Assembly: GCF_012999535.1 (NCBI RefSeq)
Contig: NZ_JABBWV010000003.1
Coordinates: 394,439 to 458,438 of the forward strand
DNA from: Microbispora sp. H11081
GTDB lineage: Bacteria; Actinomycetota; Actinomycetes; Streptosporangiales; Streptosporangiaceae
Reading direction: 5' to 3'
DNA: 64,000 nt
Made by a program: the position numbers and the translations under genes
Notes under the pieces: generated by a model
Databases searched by the model: none
What the model was told of the DNA's origin: nothing
What the model saw: the letters and a program-made list of their open reading frames with translations, nothing else
Part shown: positions 55,058 through 63,636 of the stretch, piece by piece
Layout: each line of letters opens with the position of its first letter
How positions within the stretch are numbered: position 1 is the stretch's first letter

Positions 55058-56215
55058 ATGAGCTGGGCGGACTTCCAGTACGAGATCTACCTCAACGGCA
55101 TGACGGGGGCCGTGCCCAGGTTGCCGACCGACCTGACCCGGCTGGAGGAGATGGCCGAACGGCGGCTCGGCCCGGGCCCGTACGGCTACGTCGCGGGGAG
55201 CGCGGGCAGCGGGCGTACCGAGCGCGCCAACCGCGAGGCGCTCGACCACTGGCGGATCGTGCCGCGGATGCTCCGGGACGTGCGCGAACGCGACCTGTCG
55301 GTGACCGTGCTCGGCAGGAGGCTGCCCGCGCCGCTGGCACTGGCGCCGATCGGCGTGCTGTCGATCATGCACCCCGAGGCCGAACGGGCCGCCGCCCGAG
55401 CGGCGGCGGCGCTCGGCGTGCCCTTCGTCCTGTCGTCGGCCTCCAGCACGCCGATGGAGGACGTCGCGGCGGCCATGGGGGACGCCGAGCGGTGGTTCCA
55501 GCTCTACTGGGGCAAGGACCGCGAGGTCACCCTCAGCTTCCTCGCCCGGGCCAGGGCGGCGGGGTTCACCGTGCTCGTCGTCACCCTCGACACCCCGATG
55601 CTGGCCTGGCGGCCCCGCGACCTCGACCAGGCGTACCTGCCGTTCCTTCGTGGTGTCGGCACCGCCAACTACTTCACCGACCCGGCGTTCCAGGCCGGGC
55701 TCGCCCGGCCGGTGCACGAGGACCCGAACGCCGCCGTCCTGCGCTTCGTGGCGATGTTCGGCGACCCGGGCAAGACGTGGCCCGACCTCGCGCTGCTGCG
55801 CGACCACTGGGACGGCCCGATCGTGCTGAAGGGCGTCCTGCACCCCGACGACGCCCGCCTGGCCGCCGACGCGGGAGTGGACGGCGTCGTCGTCTCCAAC
55901 CACGGGGGACGCCAGGTCAACGGCTCGATCGGGGCGGCCGACGCCCTGCCGGCCGTCGCCGACGCCGTGGCCGACCGGCTCACCGTGCTGTTCGACGGCG
56001 GCATCCGCACCGGGGACGACGTCGTCAAGGCGCTCGCGCTCGGCGCCAGGACCGTGCTGCTCGGCCGTCCGTACGCGTACGGACTGGGGCTGGACGGCCA
56101 GGCCGGGGTGGAGCACGTGATCCGCTGCGTGCTGGCGGAAGCCGATCTCACCCTTGCCTTGTCCGGCTGCGCCGGCGTCGCCGCGCTCACCCCCGCCCTG
56201 CTGACGCGGATCTGA
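55058..56215 (+). CDS. FMN-dependent alpha-hydroxy-acid oxidase / lactate 2-monooxygenase-like
   Basis: A 385-residue FMN enzyme with a TIM-barrel fold. GPGPYGYVAGSAGSGRTERANREALDHWRIVPRML opens the family. LALAPIGVLSIMHPEAE, VLSSASSTPMEDVA and WFQLYWGKDREV follow. The active-site block is VSNHGGRQVNGSIGAADALP, with the catalytic His and Arg, and DGGIRTGDDVVKALALGARTVLLGRPYAYGL binds FMN phosphate. The sequence around residues 160-220 is like lactate 2-monooxygenase, but lactate, glycolate or mandelate oxidases cannot be excluded. GAGGGCGA precedes the ATG. It is 74 bp behind the amidohydrolase and may be in its operon. Confidence 0.88.
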   Translation: MSWADFQYEIYLNGMTGAVPRLPTDLTRLEEMAERRLGPGPYGYVAGSAGSGRTERANREALDHWRIVPRMLRDVRERDLSVTVLGRRLPAPLALAPIGVLSIMHPEAERAAARAAAALGVPFVLSSASSTPMEDVAAAMGDAERWFQLYWGKDREVTLSFLARARAAGFTVLVVTLDTPMLAWRPRDLDQAYLPFLRGVGTANYFTDPAFQAGLARPVHEDPNAAVLRFVAMFGDPGKTWPDLALLRDHWDGPIVLKGVLHPDDARLAADAGVDGVVVSNHGGRQVNGSIGAADALPAVADAVADRLTVLFDGGIRTGDDVVKALALGARTVLLGRPYAYGLGLDGQAGVEHVIRCVLAEADLTLALSGCAGVAALTPALLTRI

Positions 56216-56341
56216 CCCGGCCCCCCGGGAGCCGGGGCGTCGCGAGCCTCGCGAGTGGCGCTTGGAGGTCAACGCGGTTGCATGGCTGTTTGTCTATAAA
56301 TCGGTATGCGACTCTACGGTCAAAGACAGGAAGGTTAGACC

Positions 56342-57633
56342 GTGAGCGGTGGCCGGTGGCAGGAACGCCGTCTCCTGATGGGCGTGGTCGCTCTAGCCGG
56401 TCTGGGTACCGCGACCGCAGCTCTTGCCGCCTTCAAGGTGACCGACCCGTGGGCGATCAGCGGGGCCGCCGCGGCAGTCGCGATGGTGACCGTCCTGTCG
56501 GGGCTGATCCAGGAGCGGTACAAGAGGCTTGTGGGCCGCCGGGACGACACCGCGCTGAGGCTGCAAGACGGGTGCCTGGTCTTGCCCAACGGGCGTCTGC
56601 CCAAAGTGGCGCAGATCGAGGACCCGGTGCGGCTTGGCGTTCACCCGGCCCTCGTGCTCAGCACCGGTACCGATGATCAGCCGCCGGCGTATGTTCCGCG
56701 TGACATCGATGACCAGGTGCGCGAACGACTGGCCGGCGGGGGATTCCTACTGGTGGTCGGCGACTCCACCGCGGGCAAGTCCCGCACCGCTTTTGAAGCC
56801 ATGCGCGCCACCGTGCCCGACCATCTTCTGATCGCCCCGCACGACCGCACCGCGTTGCCGGCCGCCATCGAGCACGCCGCCCGCGCCGACCGCTGCGTAC
56901 TGTGGTTGTCGGATCTGGAGCACTACCTGGGCACCGCCGGGCTGACCCGCGAGCACATCGCCCGACTGACCGCCGGCAAAGGCCACCGCATCATCTTGGC
57001 GACTCTTCGCAGCGCCGAACAGACCCGCTTGACCAGCCCGCCCACCGACAGGGACCAAGCCGCCCGGTCGGCCGTACGCGAGATCTGCGAGACGCTGGAA
57101 CAGGCCACCCAGATCCGTCTGCCTCGCATGTTCAGCCCGGCTGAGCTGGACCGCGCCCGATCACGCGCCTGGGACCCGCGCATCGCCGTAGCCGTGCAGC
57201 AGGCCGATGACTTCGGTATCGCCGAGTACCTCGCCTCCGGTCCCGAACTGCAACAGGCCCTGGACAACGCCTGGGACATCGGCGCCAACCCCCGCGGCGC
57301 CGCACTGGTGTCCGCAGCGATCGACTGCCGCCGCGCCGGCTACACCAGCCCCGCACCCCGCAAACTATTGGAAGACCTGCACAGCGCTTATCTCGACGCC
57401 AAAGGTGGCCACCGCCTGCAACCAGAATCGCTGGACCAGGCATGGGGGGGTTCCCCCCGGTATGTGGGCGGTTGGAGGAGGCCGAGGCCGAGCACCGGGC
57501 CGTGCTGGAGGTGCGCCGTCGGGTGCTGGGTGAGGAGCATCCGGACACGTTGACCAGCCGGAGCAACCTGGCGCGCCTGCTGTGGGCTTGTGGGCGGTTG
57601 GAGGAGGCCGAGGCCGACCAGCCACCTCGGTGA
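56342..57633 (+). pseudogene. Membrane-anchored P-loop ATPase with C-terminal TPR, disrupted by internal deletion/frameshift
   Basis: Two membrane helices (residues about 12-30 and 37-55) precede a P-loop module (LLVVGDSTAGKSRTAFEAMRATVPDH, LWLSDLEHYLGTAGLTREHIARL, RIILATLRSAEQTR). A helical region follows to ESLDQAW near residue 366. There the frame passes a GGGGGGG-TT-CCCCCC tract at 57444-57458 and becomes nonsense. TPR sequence (GRLEEAEAEHRAVLEVRRRVLGEEHPDTLTSRSNLARLLWACGRLEEAEAD) continues in a second frame to 57633. Related actinobacterial proteins have several hundred more residues between ATPase and TPR. A deletion that left one or two TPRs out of frame is likely. A 403-residue truncated product ending at 57553 remains possible. 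Confidence 0.7.
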
Positions 57634-57661
57634 AAGCTGCCGCGCCGCAAGTAAAACGCCA

Positions 57662-58015
57662 TTACGAGTCGAGAGACGCGACGCTCTGTAACCCCATCGG
57701 CGATTGCGGCTGTGATCGGGTGTCTTTCAGATGGAGAGGCGAAGCGTAGATCAACCATACGGTGCGCATTCCGTCGTCGATGACATACCGGACGCGGCCC
57801 CCACTTGTGACCTCGAACTCCCACTGTTCGAGATCCTTGCCGTTGTGGCGGTGGACTGCACGGTCGCCGCGGAGACGGTGCTGACGCTCGTGATCTGCTC
57901 GCGAGCGTGGATTGGCGCGCAGAGCTTCAGGACAGCGCCGTGCGTTCGCCAGGGCGTGCCTGCACAGTTCCTCCCACCCCCTTGCCGCGTCACTGGTAAC
58001 GAGGCGAACGCTCAC
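57662..58015 (-). CDS. RelE/ParE-like toxin candidate
   Basis: A 117-residue basic protein. VTSDAARGWEELCRHALANARRCPEALRANPRSRADHERQHRLRGDRAVHRHNGKDLEQWEFEVTSGGRVRYVIDDGMRTVWLIYASPLHLKD has the length, charge and closing beta strands (VRYVIDD, TVWLIYAS) of RelE-superfamily ribonuclease toxins common in actinobacteria. The GTG at 58015 gives that length. The antitoxin-like gene lies 46 bp upstream on the same strand. Toxic activity is inferred only. Confidence 0.6.
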   Translation of the reverse strand: MSVRLVTSDAARGWEELCRHALANARRCPEALRANPRSRADHERQHRLRGDRAVHRHNGKDLEQWEFEVTSGGRVRYVIDDGMRTVWLIYASPLHLKDTRSQPQSPMGLQSVASLDS

Positions 58016-58061
58016 TCATCGTCAGGAGGGGGAACGGCGACACGATCCCCACGTTCGGGAC

Positions 58062-58295
58062 TCACACAGAGACCTCGACTGGCCCGAAGTCTCCGCTCGT
58101 AGGCTTACGCGCGTCCGCGTACTCCGCCGGGTCCGCCTTGATCCGAGCCGTCGCCCGCCAGCCCGCGATCACTTCTTCGGCCGTGCTGTCCAAGTCGGGG
58201 TCCGCAGCGTCGGACAGAGCCTCGACCAGTTCGAACGTGAACCTCCGCAGTTCGTTCGTGGTGAGATGGCGGACCCAGGGGAAGACCTCAGCCAT
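58062..58295 (-). CDS. Antitoxin candidate paired with the RelE-like gene
   Basis: A 77-residue acidic protein: MAEVFPWVRHLTTNELRRFT and then FELVEALSDAADPDLDSTAEEVIAGWRATARIKADPAEYADARKPTSGDFGPVEV. The pattern of a short N-terminal segment, a helix ending AGWRATARIKADP and a terminal GDFGPVEV is one I associate with small antitoxins that precede RelE-like toxins in actinobacteria. The ATG at 58295 overlaps the end of the truncated HTH frame, so all four small frames here form one unit. It converges with nothing and ends 46 bp before the toxin. Confidence 0.6.
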   Translation of the reverse strand: MAEVFPWVRHLTTNELRRFTFELVEALSDAADPDLDSTAEEVIAGWRATARIKADPAEYADARKPTSGDFGPVEVSV

Positions 58296-58437
58296 CGCGA
58301 TATTCTCGCCGCTCGCGCATCGCCCTGACTGTCTTGCCCAGCTCATAGGCGATCCGCGTGGCTTCATAGGCCTCGGCCGCCCCCGGCTCGGCCATTCGGC
58401 GATCCCTGAGCTCCCGCCAGTTTCCCTGCTCGCTCAT
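58288..58437 (-). pseudogene. Truncated HigA-like antitoxin remnant
   Basis: A 49-residue frame: MSEQGNWRELRDRRMAEPGA, then AEAYEATRIAYELGKTVRAMRERREYRDG. This is the N-terminal part of HigA/XRE-type antitoxins that come second in toxin-first pairs. The helix-turn-helix that should follow the Arg-rich segment is missing, cut by a stop that overlaps the next start. Its ATG overlaps the stop of the upstream toxin remnant (ATGA), as in intact higBA operons. Too short for automatic calling. Confidence 0.6.
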
Positions 58438-58616
58438 ACCGCTTCTTCTTCCTCGTCGACGGTGTGCGCCAACTCGATGCAGCGGCGCATGGCCCGCCGA
58501 GCCCGCTCGATCTCCCGATCATCGCGTGCCCGCGTCTTACGGAACACGGTCAGGAGCACGATCCGGCGACCGGGTGCGATCCAAGCTCCATGGCACCCCA
58601 GCTCATGGCGTTGATG
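58434..58616 (-). pseudogene. 3' remnant of a RelE/HigB-type toxin gene
   Basis: The frame reads HELGCHGAWIAPGRRIVLLT, then VFRKTRARDDREIERARRAMRRCIELAHTVDEEEE, the C-terminal half of HigB/RelE toxins (P-G-R-R-I-V-L-L-T-V-F-x-K-T). It is blocked upstream by a TAG at 58617-58619, and the first half of the gene is absent. The stop overlaps the start of the HigA-like fragment. This is a decayed toxin-antitoxin pair. Confidence 0.65.
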
Positions 58617-58808
58617 CTATGAGCCACAAGATAGTCGCGCATTGCTTTCGCCTGAACACGGTGAGCGGTGAGATCAAGTGCGTGGAGGCGACGTACCCGT
58701 CCTCCGCCCAAGGCGGAGGTTCGGTGTTTCCCGAACGACACGAGAGCAGATGGAGTCCAGGGCGCGACCTCAGAACGAGTTGTGGCCCGCCGGTGAGGGG
58801 GCTCTCGT
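58617..58808. other. Stretch without a recognised gene
   Basis: This lies between the toxin remnant and the Lnt-like gene. Frames on both strands lack family resemblance. An imperfect dyad around CCTCCGCC-CAA-GGCGGAGG near 58700-58718 may be a terminator. Local composition is less G/C-biased than neighbours, suggesting decayed foreign DNA. Confidence 0.5.
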
Positions 58809-60125
58809 TCACCGAGTTGGAAGACTTCGTAGGGCCAGCGCACCGAGCGCGAGCAGCAGGAGCCCGGCCGAGGCCCACGCGGCCCAGTCGCCCAGGGCGA
58901 TGTAGAGGGTGGCCGAGCCCTGTCGAGGCAGGGTGGCCGTGACCGTGGTCATGCCCGTTCTGTCGCTGTAGCGCTCGGTCACGATCCGGCCGCGGCTGTC
59001 GCTGACCGTCACCCATCCCTGGCGTGCGGCACGGGCCACCGCCAGGCCGTTCTCCACACCGCGCACCACCGCCATGCGGCTGTGCAGCCACGCGTCCTCG
59101 TCGAAGTCCCAAGCGGGCGCGAGCAGGGCGGCGGCGCCGGCCTTGCCGTACGCCCTGACCAGGCCGGGGAAGTCGAGGTCCTTGCAGATGATGAGGCCGA
59201 GCCGGTTGCCGTCCACGAAGGCCAGGCTCGTGCCGGGCCGGAACTCGCGCTCCACCCCGGGGACCATGTGGTGCTTGTCGTAGCGCACCCCAGAGGGGTA
59301 GCCGACCGCGCTGTTGGTCTCCATGGCGATCCCGGCGATCACCTCCACGCCCGGGCGGGCGAACGGCAGGTCGGCGGTCGTGAAAACCTTCTCGGGCAGC
59401 ACCACGATCTCCGCGCCGCGGGCCACCGCTGCGTCGACGGCCTCGCCGTACCGGCGGACAAGATCCTCGGAGTCGTCGGTCGCGAGCAGCGCGACCTTCC
59501 GTCCTCCGGTGTCGGCGGGCGTCGCGAGTCGTACGAAACCATGGCCGAGCGTGAGCGCGACCAGCGCGCCCGAGACCACCGCCGCGCGTGGCCGCAGGAC
59601 CGCGATCGAGGCGGGCACGAACAGCAGGAGGAAGGTGATGCCCCAGATCCCGGTGACGGAGGCGGTCTGCAGCACGGGCAGGAAGTCGGCCTGCGTGTAC
59701 GCCAGGCTCCACCAAGCGCCATGCGGTCCGGCGAGGTTCATGACCCACTCGGCGGTGACCCAGACGGCCGGTACGGCTGCCGCCGCCAGGAGCGGCCTGC
59801 CGCGTACGAGCAGGGTGCGGAAGAGCAGCACGCCCAGGCCGTAGCAGAGCGCGGGGCCGGCGATGAGGGCGGCGACCAGCGCGGGCGGCATCTCCAGGGT
59901 CCGGGTGAAATATGGCCACATCTGCGCCTGGCCGGCGAGCCAGACGAGCGTCCCGGCGGCGAAAGCCGCGCCTCTGCCCGCCCGGCGAGCAAGGAACAGG
60001 ACGGGCAGCGGCGCGAGCCAGGTGAGCCACCAGAGGGGGTGAAGACCGGTGCTGAAATGCATCAGGACGGCTGAGGCGAGGGTGAGGAGGATGCGTTGCA
60101 CGCCGACGAGCGTGCTTCCTCTCAC
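58809..60125 (-). CDS. Apolipoprotein N-acyltransferase-like (nitrilase-domain) membrane protein
   Basis: A 438-residue protein with about six N-terminal transmembrane helices, including PLWWLTWLAPLPVLFLA and a WVTAEWVMNLAGPHGAWWSLAYTQADF block as in Lnt. A carbon-nitrogen hydrolase domain follows (about 205-400), with Glu in VVLPEKVF, Lys in RYDKHHMVPGVE and Cys in IICKDLDFPG. One C-terminal helix ends the protein. Lnt N-acylates lipoproteins; actinobacteria often have such genes singly or fused with a mannosyltransferase. The GTG at 60125 starts 12 bp after the response-regulator stop, so it is probably the third gene of a kinase-regulator operon. The substrate could be another lipid or peptide. 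Confidence 0.85.
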   Translation of the reverse strand: MRGSTLVGVQRILLTLASAVLMHFSTGLHPLWWLTWLAPLPVLFLARRAGRGAAFAAGTLVWLAGQAQMWPYFTRTLEMPPALVAALIAGPALCYGLGVLLFRTLLVRGRPLLAAAAVPAVWVTAEWVMNLAGPHGAWWSLAYTQADFLPVLQTASVTGIWGITFLLLFVPASIAVLRPRAAVVSGALVALTLGHGFVRLATPADTGGRKVALLATDDSEDLVRRYGEAVDAAVARGAEIVVLPEKVFTTADLPFARPGVEVIAGIAMETNSAVGYPSGVRYDKHHMVPGVEREFRPGTSLAFVDGNRLGLIICKDLDFPGLVRAYGKAGAAALLAPAWDFDEDAWLHSRMAVVRGVENGLAVARAARQGWVTVSDSRGRIVTERYSDRTGMTTVTATLPRQGSATLYIALGDWAAWASAGLLLLALGALALRSLPTR

Positions 60126-60137
60126 CCGGCCGGCGCG

Positions 60138-60824
60138 TCAGTCGCGGGTGCGATCTCCGTTGTCACTCTCACCGGCGACCACCAGCCCGGACTCGTAGGC
60201 GAGCACCACGGCCTGGACTCGGTCTCGCAGGTCCAGCTTGGCGAGCATGCGGCTGACGTGCGTCTTGACCGTGTGCTCGGTGACCACGAACGTGGCGGCG
60301 ATCTCCGCGTTCGACAGGCCGCGCGCGACCAGCTTCAGCGTCTCACGCTCGCGGTCGGTCAGTGCCTCCAGCCTGGCCGCCAGCCGGGGGGCGACGCCGT
60401 GGGCGGGCCTGCGCACCAGGTCCTCGAGCAGTCTCCTGGTCGCCGCCGGGGCGAGCAGGGCCTCACCTGAGGCGACGGTGCGTACGGCGTGGGCGAGTTC
60501 GTCGCGCCGGATGTCTTTCAGCAGGAAACCGCTCGCCCCCGCCCGGACCGCGTCATAGACGTACTCGTCGAGATCGAACATGGTCAGCACGAGCACCTTG
60601 GCGGCGGTGGTGCCGCAGATCTCCCTGGTCGCCTCGATGCCGTTCTTGCCCGGCATGCGCACGTCCATCAGGACCACGTCCGGCTGGAGCCGCCTGGCCT
60701 CGGCGATCGCCTCCTCGCCGTCGGCGGCCTCGCCGACCACCTCGATGTCCGGCTGCGCGTCCAGGATCAGCCCGAACCCCGCGCGGAAGAGGTCCTGGTC
60801 GTCGGCGATGAGCACCCGTAACAC
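60138..60824 (-). CDS. NarL/LuxR-type response regulator
   Basis: A 228-residue regulator. The receiver domain has acidic pair LIADDQDLFRAG, phospho-acceptor Asp in VVLMDVRMPGKNG (near 54), Thr in VLVLTMFD and Lys in FLLKDIRR. The LuxR-type DNA-binding domain reads LTDRERETLKLVARGLSNAEIAATFVVTEHTVKTHVSRMLAKLDLRDRVQAVVLAYE. The GTG at 60824 lies 5 bp after the kinase stop. Partner kinase is upstream and the Lnt-like gene is downstream, a likely target in the same transcript. Confidence 0.92.
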   Translation of the reverse strand: MLRVLIADDQDLFRAGFGLILDAQPDIEVVGEAADGEEAIAEARRLQPDVVLMDVRMPGKNGIEATREICGTTAAKVLVLTMFDLDEYVYDAVRAGASGFLLKDIRRDELAHAVRTVASGEALLAPAATRRLLEDLVRRPAHGVAPRLAARLEALTDRERETLKLVARGLSNAEIAATFVVTEHTVKTHVSRMLAKLDLRDRVQAVVLAYESGLVVAGESDNGDRTRD

Positions 60825-60829
60825 GCAGG

Positions 60830-61984
60830 CTATTCAAGCGGGAATTCAGCTTTGACCACGAATCCCCCGTTTGGTCCGGCCCCGACCCTGAGCGTCCCGC
60901 CACATGCCGCCGCCCGTTCCCGCATCCCGGCCAACCCGTACCCGCCGCCCTCACCCGGCCCCCGCCCGTCGTCGGCGATCTCCACCGTCAGGCTCTCCCG
61001 CCAGGTCAGAGTGAGGCGTACGGCACGCATCCCGGCGTGCTTGCGTACGTTGGTGAGCGCCTCCTGAACGATGCGGTAGACGGCGGCCTCGACGCTTTCG
61101 GTGACCGGGCGCGGGGTGCCGACAGTCATGCTCGCCACATCGAGACCGCTGCGCTCGATCAGCGCGGGCAGGTTGGCCAGACGCGGCTGAAACAGCGACT
61201 CGCGCAGGCGCTCGCCGGCATGGCCCAACGCCGGTCCGCCACCTTCGCCCGGGGTCCGCAGGGCGGCGAGCGCCCCCCTGAGCTCGGCCAGCGCACCCCT
61301 TCCCGTGCCGGCGATGGCGTCAAAGACCGCTTCGGCCTTGTCCGGGTCGCTGCGGAGCACCACCGGCCCGGCTTCGGCCTGCACCACCATCAGGCCGACG
61401 GAATGGGTGACGATGTCATGCATGTCGCGCGCGATCCGGGTGCGCTCCTCTGCCGCCGCCGCGATGTGCTCCTGCTCCCGCCGCCGCGCCCGCTCGGCCA
61501 GTTCGGCGGCTCGCGAGCGACTTGCCCTGACACTGGTGCCCAGCGCGTAGGCGGCCACAAAGGCTGTCCCCACCAGCCGGAAGGTCTCGTCGTTCTCTCC
61601 GGGCAGCACCAGCGAGACACCCACAGCCGCCACGATCCCCGGAATCGCCGCCAGCCTCTTCCAGGTGGGACTCAGGTCGGCGATCGTGTAGACGGCCAGC
61701 AGCGGCCCGAAGGGCAGAAACGGCTTCTCCCACGTCACCATCACCGTCATCGCCGTCCCGACCACCACCGCCACCGCCATCGGCGCCCGCCTGCGCCACC
61801 ACACCGGCACCGACGCCAGCAGCCCCAGCCCGATGATCCACCACGGTCTGGGATCGGGCAGCAGTAGCGGTCCGACCGTAGCCAGGACCACGCCCACGGC
61901 GAGCGCCCCGTCAACCGCCCTGCCGATCCGGCCCGCTGCGAACATCCGCCCATTATCAGGACCCATCGGCCCACTTGGCCTCAC
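60830..61984 (-). CDS. Sensor histidine kinase (HisKA_3 type)
   Basis: A 384-residue kinase with about four to five N-terminal membrane helices (residues 20-160) and no evident extracellular sensor domain, the DesK/NarL-partner type. The dimerisation domain has the phospho-acceptor His in RIARDMHDIVTHSVGLMVVQAE near residue 196. HATPase has EALTNVRKHAG (N box) and DDGRGPGEGGGYGLAGMRERA. Start sites are uncertain: GTG at 61984 gives the length used; ATGs at 61966 and 61945 are in frame. The cognate regulator follows after 5 bp. It probably senses a membrane state. Confidence 0.88.
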   Translation of the reverse strand: MRPSGPMGPDNGRMFAAGRIGRAVDGALAVGVVLATVGPLLLPDPRPWWIIGLGLLASVPVWWRRRAPMAVAVVVGTAMTVMVTWEKPFLPFGPLLAVYTIADLSPTWKRLAAIPGIVAAVGVSLVLPGENDETFRLVGTAFVAAYALGTSVRASRSRAAELAERARRREQEHIAAAAEERTRIARDMHDIVTHSVGLMVVQAEAGPVVLRSDPDKAEAVFDAIAGTGRGALAELRGALAALRTPGEGGGPALGHAGERLRESLFQPRLANLPALIERSGLDVASMTVGTPRPVTESVEAAVYRIVQEALTNVRKHAGMRAVRLTLTWRESLTVEIADDGRGPGEGGGYGLAGMRERAAACGGTLRVGAGPNGGFVVKAEFPLE

Positions 61985-62033
61985 TCTCCGGAGTGATGCC
62001 GGCGCGGTGATCAGTCAGGGAGCTGGGGAGGCG

Positions 62034-62846
62034 CTAGGCGACCCGGTACTGGTCCCGGATCTCGGGAAGTCGCTGGAAGCCGGCTGACTCGTAGGTGGCG
62101 ACGGCGCCGGCATTGGAGCTCGGGGTGCAGACGATCGCACTCGACGAGCCCAGCTCCCGAAGAGCGGCCGCTGCGGCGACGGTGATCGCGGTGCCGTAAC
62201 CGTGACCGCGATGTTCCCGGTGCACGCCCATCGGCTCGAGCAGCCCAGGCTTACCCGGACCGGCCGACCACACCGTCACCGCCGCCACCGCGTCGCCCTG
62301 GTCGTCGTACGCGACCAGGCACCGGGCGTCGGCGTACGGCAACCCGGCCGCCATCGCGTGCCAGCGCTCGTCCGTGAACGTGGACCCGTCGAACGCTGCT
62401 CGCTGTACGGCGGTCCGCACGTGCGCCCGCTCCGGACCGATCACCTCTATCCGCACGCCCGGATCCTTCGCCGGCTCCGCGAGGTCGTGGCGCAGCGGCG
62501 TCCACGGCTCGTCGGCCTTCCAGCCGTCCTTGCACAGCAGATCTTGGACAAGCGCGCACATCGACGCGTCGACGTGCGCCTTCCCCTCGGTCAGTACGCC
62601 GCGCTCCGGCTCGGTCACGTCCTCGACCAGTCGCTGCGCCAGTTCCTCGTCCCGCCGAGCGTCTGGCGCGACCGCCAGCCGCAACAGCTTGGGATGGTCG
62701 AGCAGCCCGACGGCGAGAATCCGTCCGTCCCGGCTCCACGTCCGGACCGCCGCGGCCGTCGCCTCCGCACCGAACCGCCAGAACCAGCCCAGATCCCCCG
62801 GATGCAGTTGCACCAGCGCCCCGTCGTACTGCCAATCCCGCAGCAC
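62034..62846 (-). CDS. GNAT acetyltransferase family protein (two-domain)
   Basis: A protein of about 270 residues with a degenerate N-terminal GNAT-like half (GDLGWFWRFGAEATAAAVRTWSRDGRILAVGLLDHPKLLRLAVAPD). The C-terminal GNAT is clearer: GVHREHRGHGYGTAITVAAAAALRELGSSSAIVCTPSSNAGAVATYESAGFQRLPE carries the acetyl-CoA-binding R-G-x-G-x-G and the N-x-x-A-x-x-x-Y-x-x-x-G-F ending. Substrate unknown. The open frame reaches 63104, but GTG at 62846 with GCGAGG 8 bases ahead fits best; GTG at 62852 is an alternative. Monocistronic on the minus strand. Confidence 0.78.
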   Translation of the reverse strand: MLRDWQYDGALVQLHPGDLGWFWRFGAEATAAAVRTWSRDGRILAVGLLDHPKLLRLAVAPDARRDEELAQRLVEDVTEPERGVLTEGKAHVDASMCALVQDLLCKDGWKADEPWTPLRHDLAEPAKDPGVRIEVIGPERAHVRTAVQRAAFDGSTFTDERWHAMAAGLPYADARCLVAYDDQGDAVAAVTVWSAGPGKPGLLEPMGVHREHRGHGYGTAITVAAAAALRELGSSSAIVCTPSSNAGAVATYESAGFQRLPEIRDQYRVA

Positions 62847-62986
62847 TCCCACAACCTCGCCCAGCCCACCGGCTCCCGGCTCACCCAACACAATTGCCAC
62901 GCACCGATCACACACACCCGCACCGACGGTCCGCACCTGGATTTCGGCCGGCCGGCGTTGGGCTCCTTTGCCGCCCAGGACAGAAC

Positions 62987-63024
62987 GAGACCTCCGAGCG
63001 GCCCGACCGCCGCCCGGAGGTCTC
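62987..63024 (-). terminator. Terminator downstream of the SnoaL-like gene at 63121
   Basis: Perfect 10-bp arms GAGACCTCCG (62987-62996) and CGGAGGTCTC (63015-63024) with an 18-nt loop. It lies 97 bp past the minus-strand SnoaL-like stop and upstream of the GNAT start. Confidence 0.6.
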
Positions 63025-63120
63025 AGCGATGCCGGCCGCTGCTCCGAACGGTCACCTGCGGTGGCACTCGTGCCACCGATGCCGCGGTGGCCGTCCGGCC
63101 TCAAATACGCTTCACCGGGG

Positions 63121-63546
63121 TCAGCCGCGCTTGGCGGGCGGCCACCCGTGGCCCCAGCCGCCCTGCGCCATCGTCTGGAACGCCCACCCTTCCTCTGTAC
63201 GCACCAGCAGGTCGCCGTAGTGCATGCTCTCCCTGCGGCCCTCGATCGTCATCGTCGCCCTGGTCTCCACGAACACGAGGTTGGGGCTGAGGAAACGCGG
63301 CGTCCGAACCGACTCAAGCCCGAGCCCCGCCGTTCCGCCGCCCATGGCCTCCTTCATCGCCTCGACGTACTCCTCGCGCGTCCACTGCCGCACCGCGGCG
63401 AAGCCGCCCGGCACGTCGGTGACCAGGTTCATCGGGAAGACCGCGAGGTCGGCCACTTTCTCGATCTCTCCGAGTTCGGCGAGCGCGTCGTACTGGGCGA
63501 ACCAGTCCTCGACGCTCTTCAGTTCCTCGTCGCTCGGCTCGTACAT
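63121..63546 (-). CDS. SnoaL/DUF4440-like NTF2-fold protein
   Basis: A 141-residue protein. SDEELKSVEDWFAQYDALAELGEIEKVADLAVFPMNLVTD is followed by WTREEYVEAMKEAMG and LVFVETRATMTIEGRRESMHYGDLLVRTEEGWAFQTMAQGGWG, the alpha-plus-beta cone of the NTF2 superfamily. The W-A-F-Q-T-M-A-Q-G strand ends the pocket. No catalytic residues can be assigned. The ATG at 63546 has GGTGGAG ahead and was preferred over the frame start at 63585. It follows the AraC gene by 90 bp on the same strand and may be its target. Confidence 0.75.
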   Translation of the reverse strand: MYEPSDEELKSVEDWFAQYDALAELGEIEKVADLAVFPMNLVTDVPGGFAAVRQWTREEYVEAMKEAMGGGTAGLGLESVRTPRFLSPNLVFVETRATMTIEGRRESMHYGDLLVRTEEGWAFQTMAQGGWGHGWPPAKRG

Positions 63547-63636
63547 GCACTCCACCCTTCTCGCGTACGCCTTACCGTACACCATACGGTTCGGAAGTCG
63601 CGTGTGCGTGAGGGTGCTCGCCGACGACGATCCGGA

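Noticed and set aside
58550-58843. 97-residue minus-strand frame between the toxin remnant and the Lnt-like gene
   Set aside because: No family resemblance; it overlaps the toxin fragment in another frame and the end of the Lnt-like gene.
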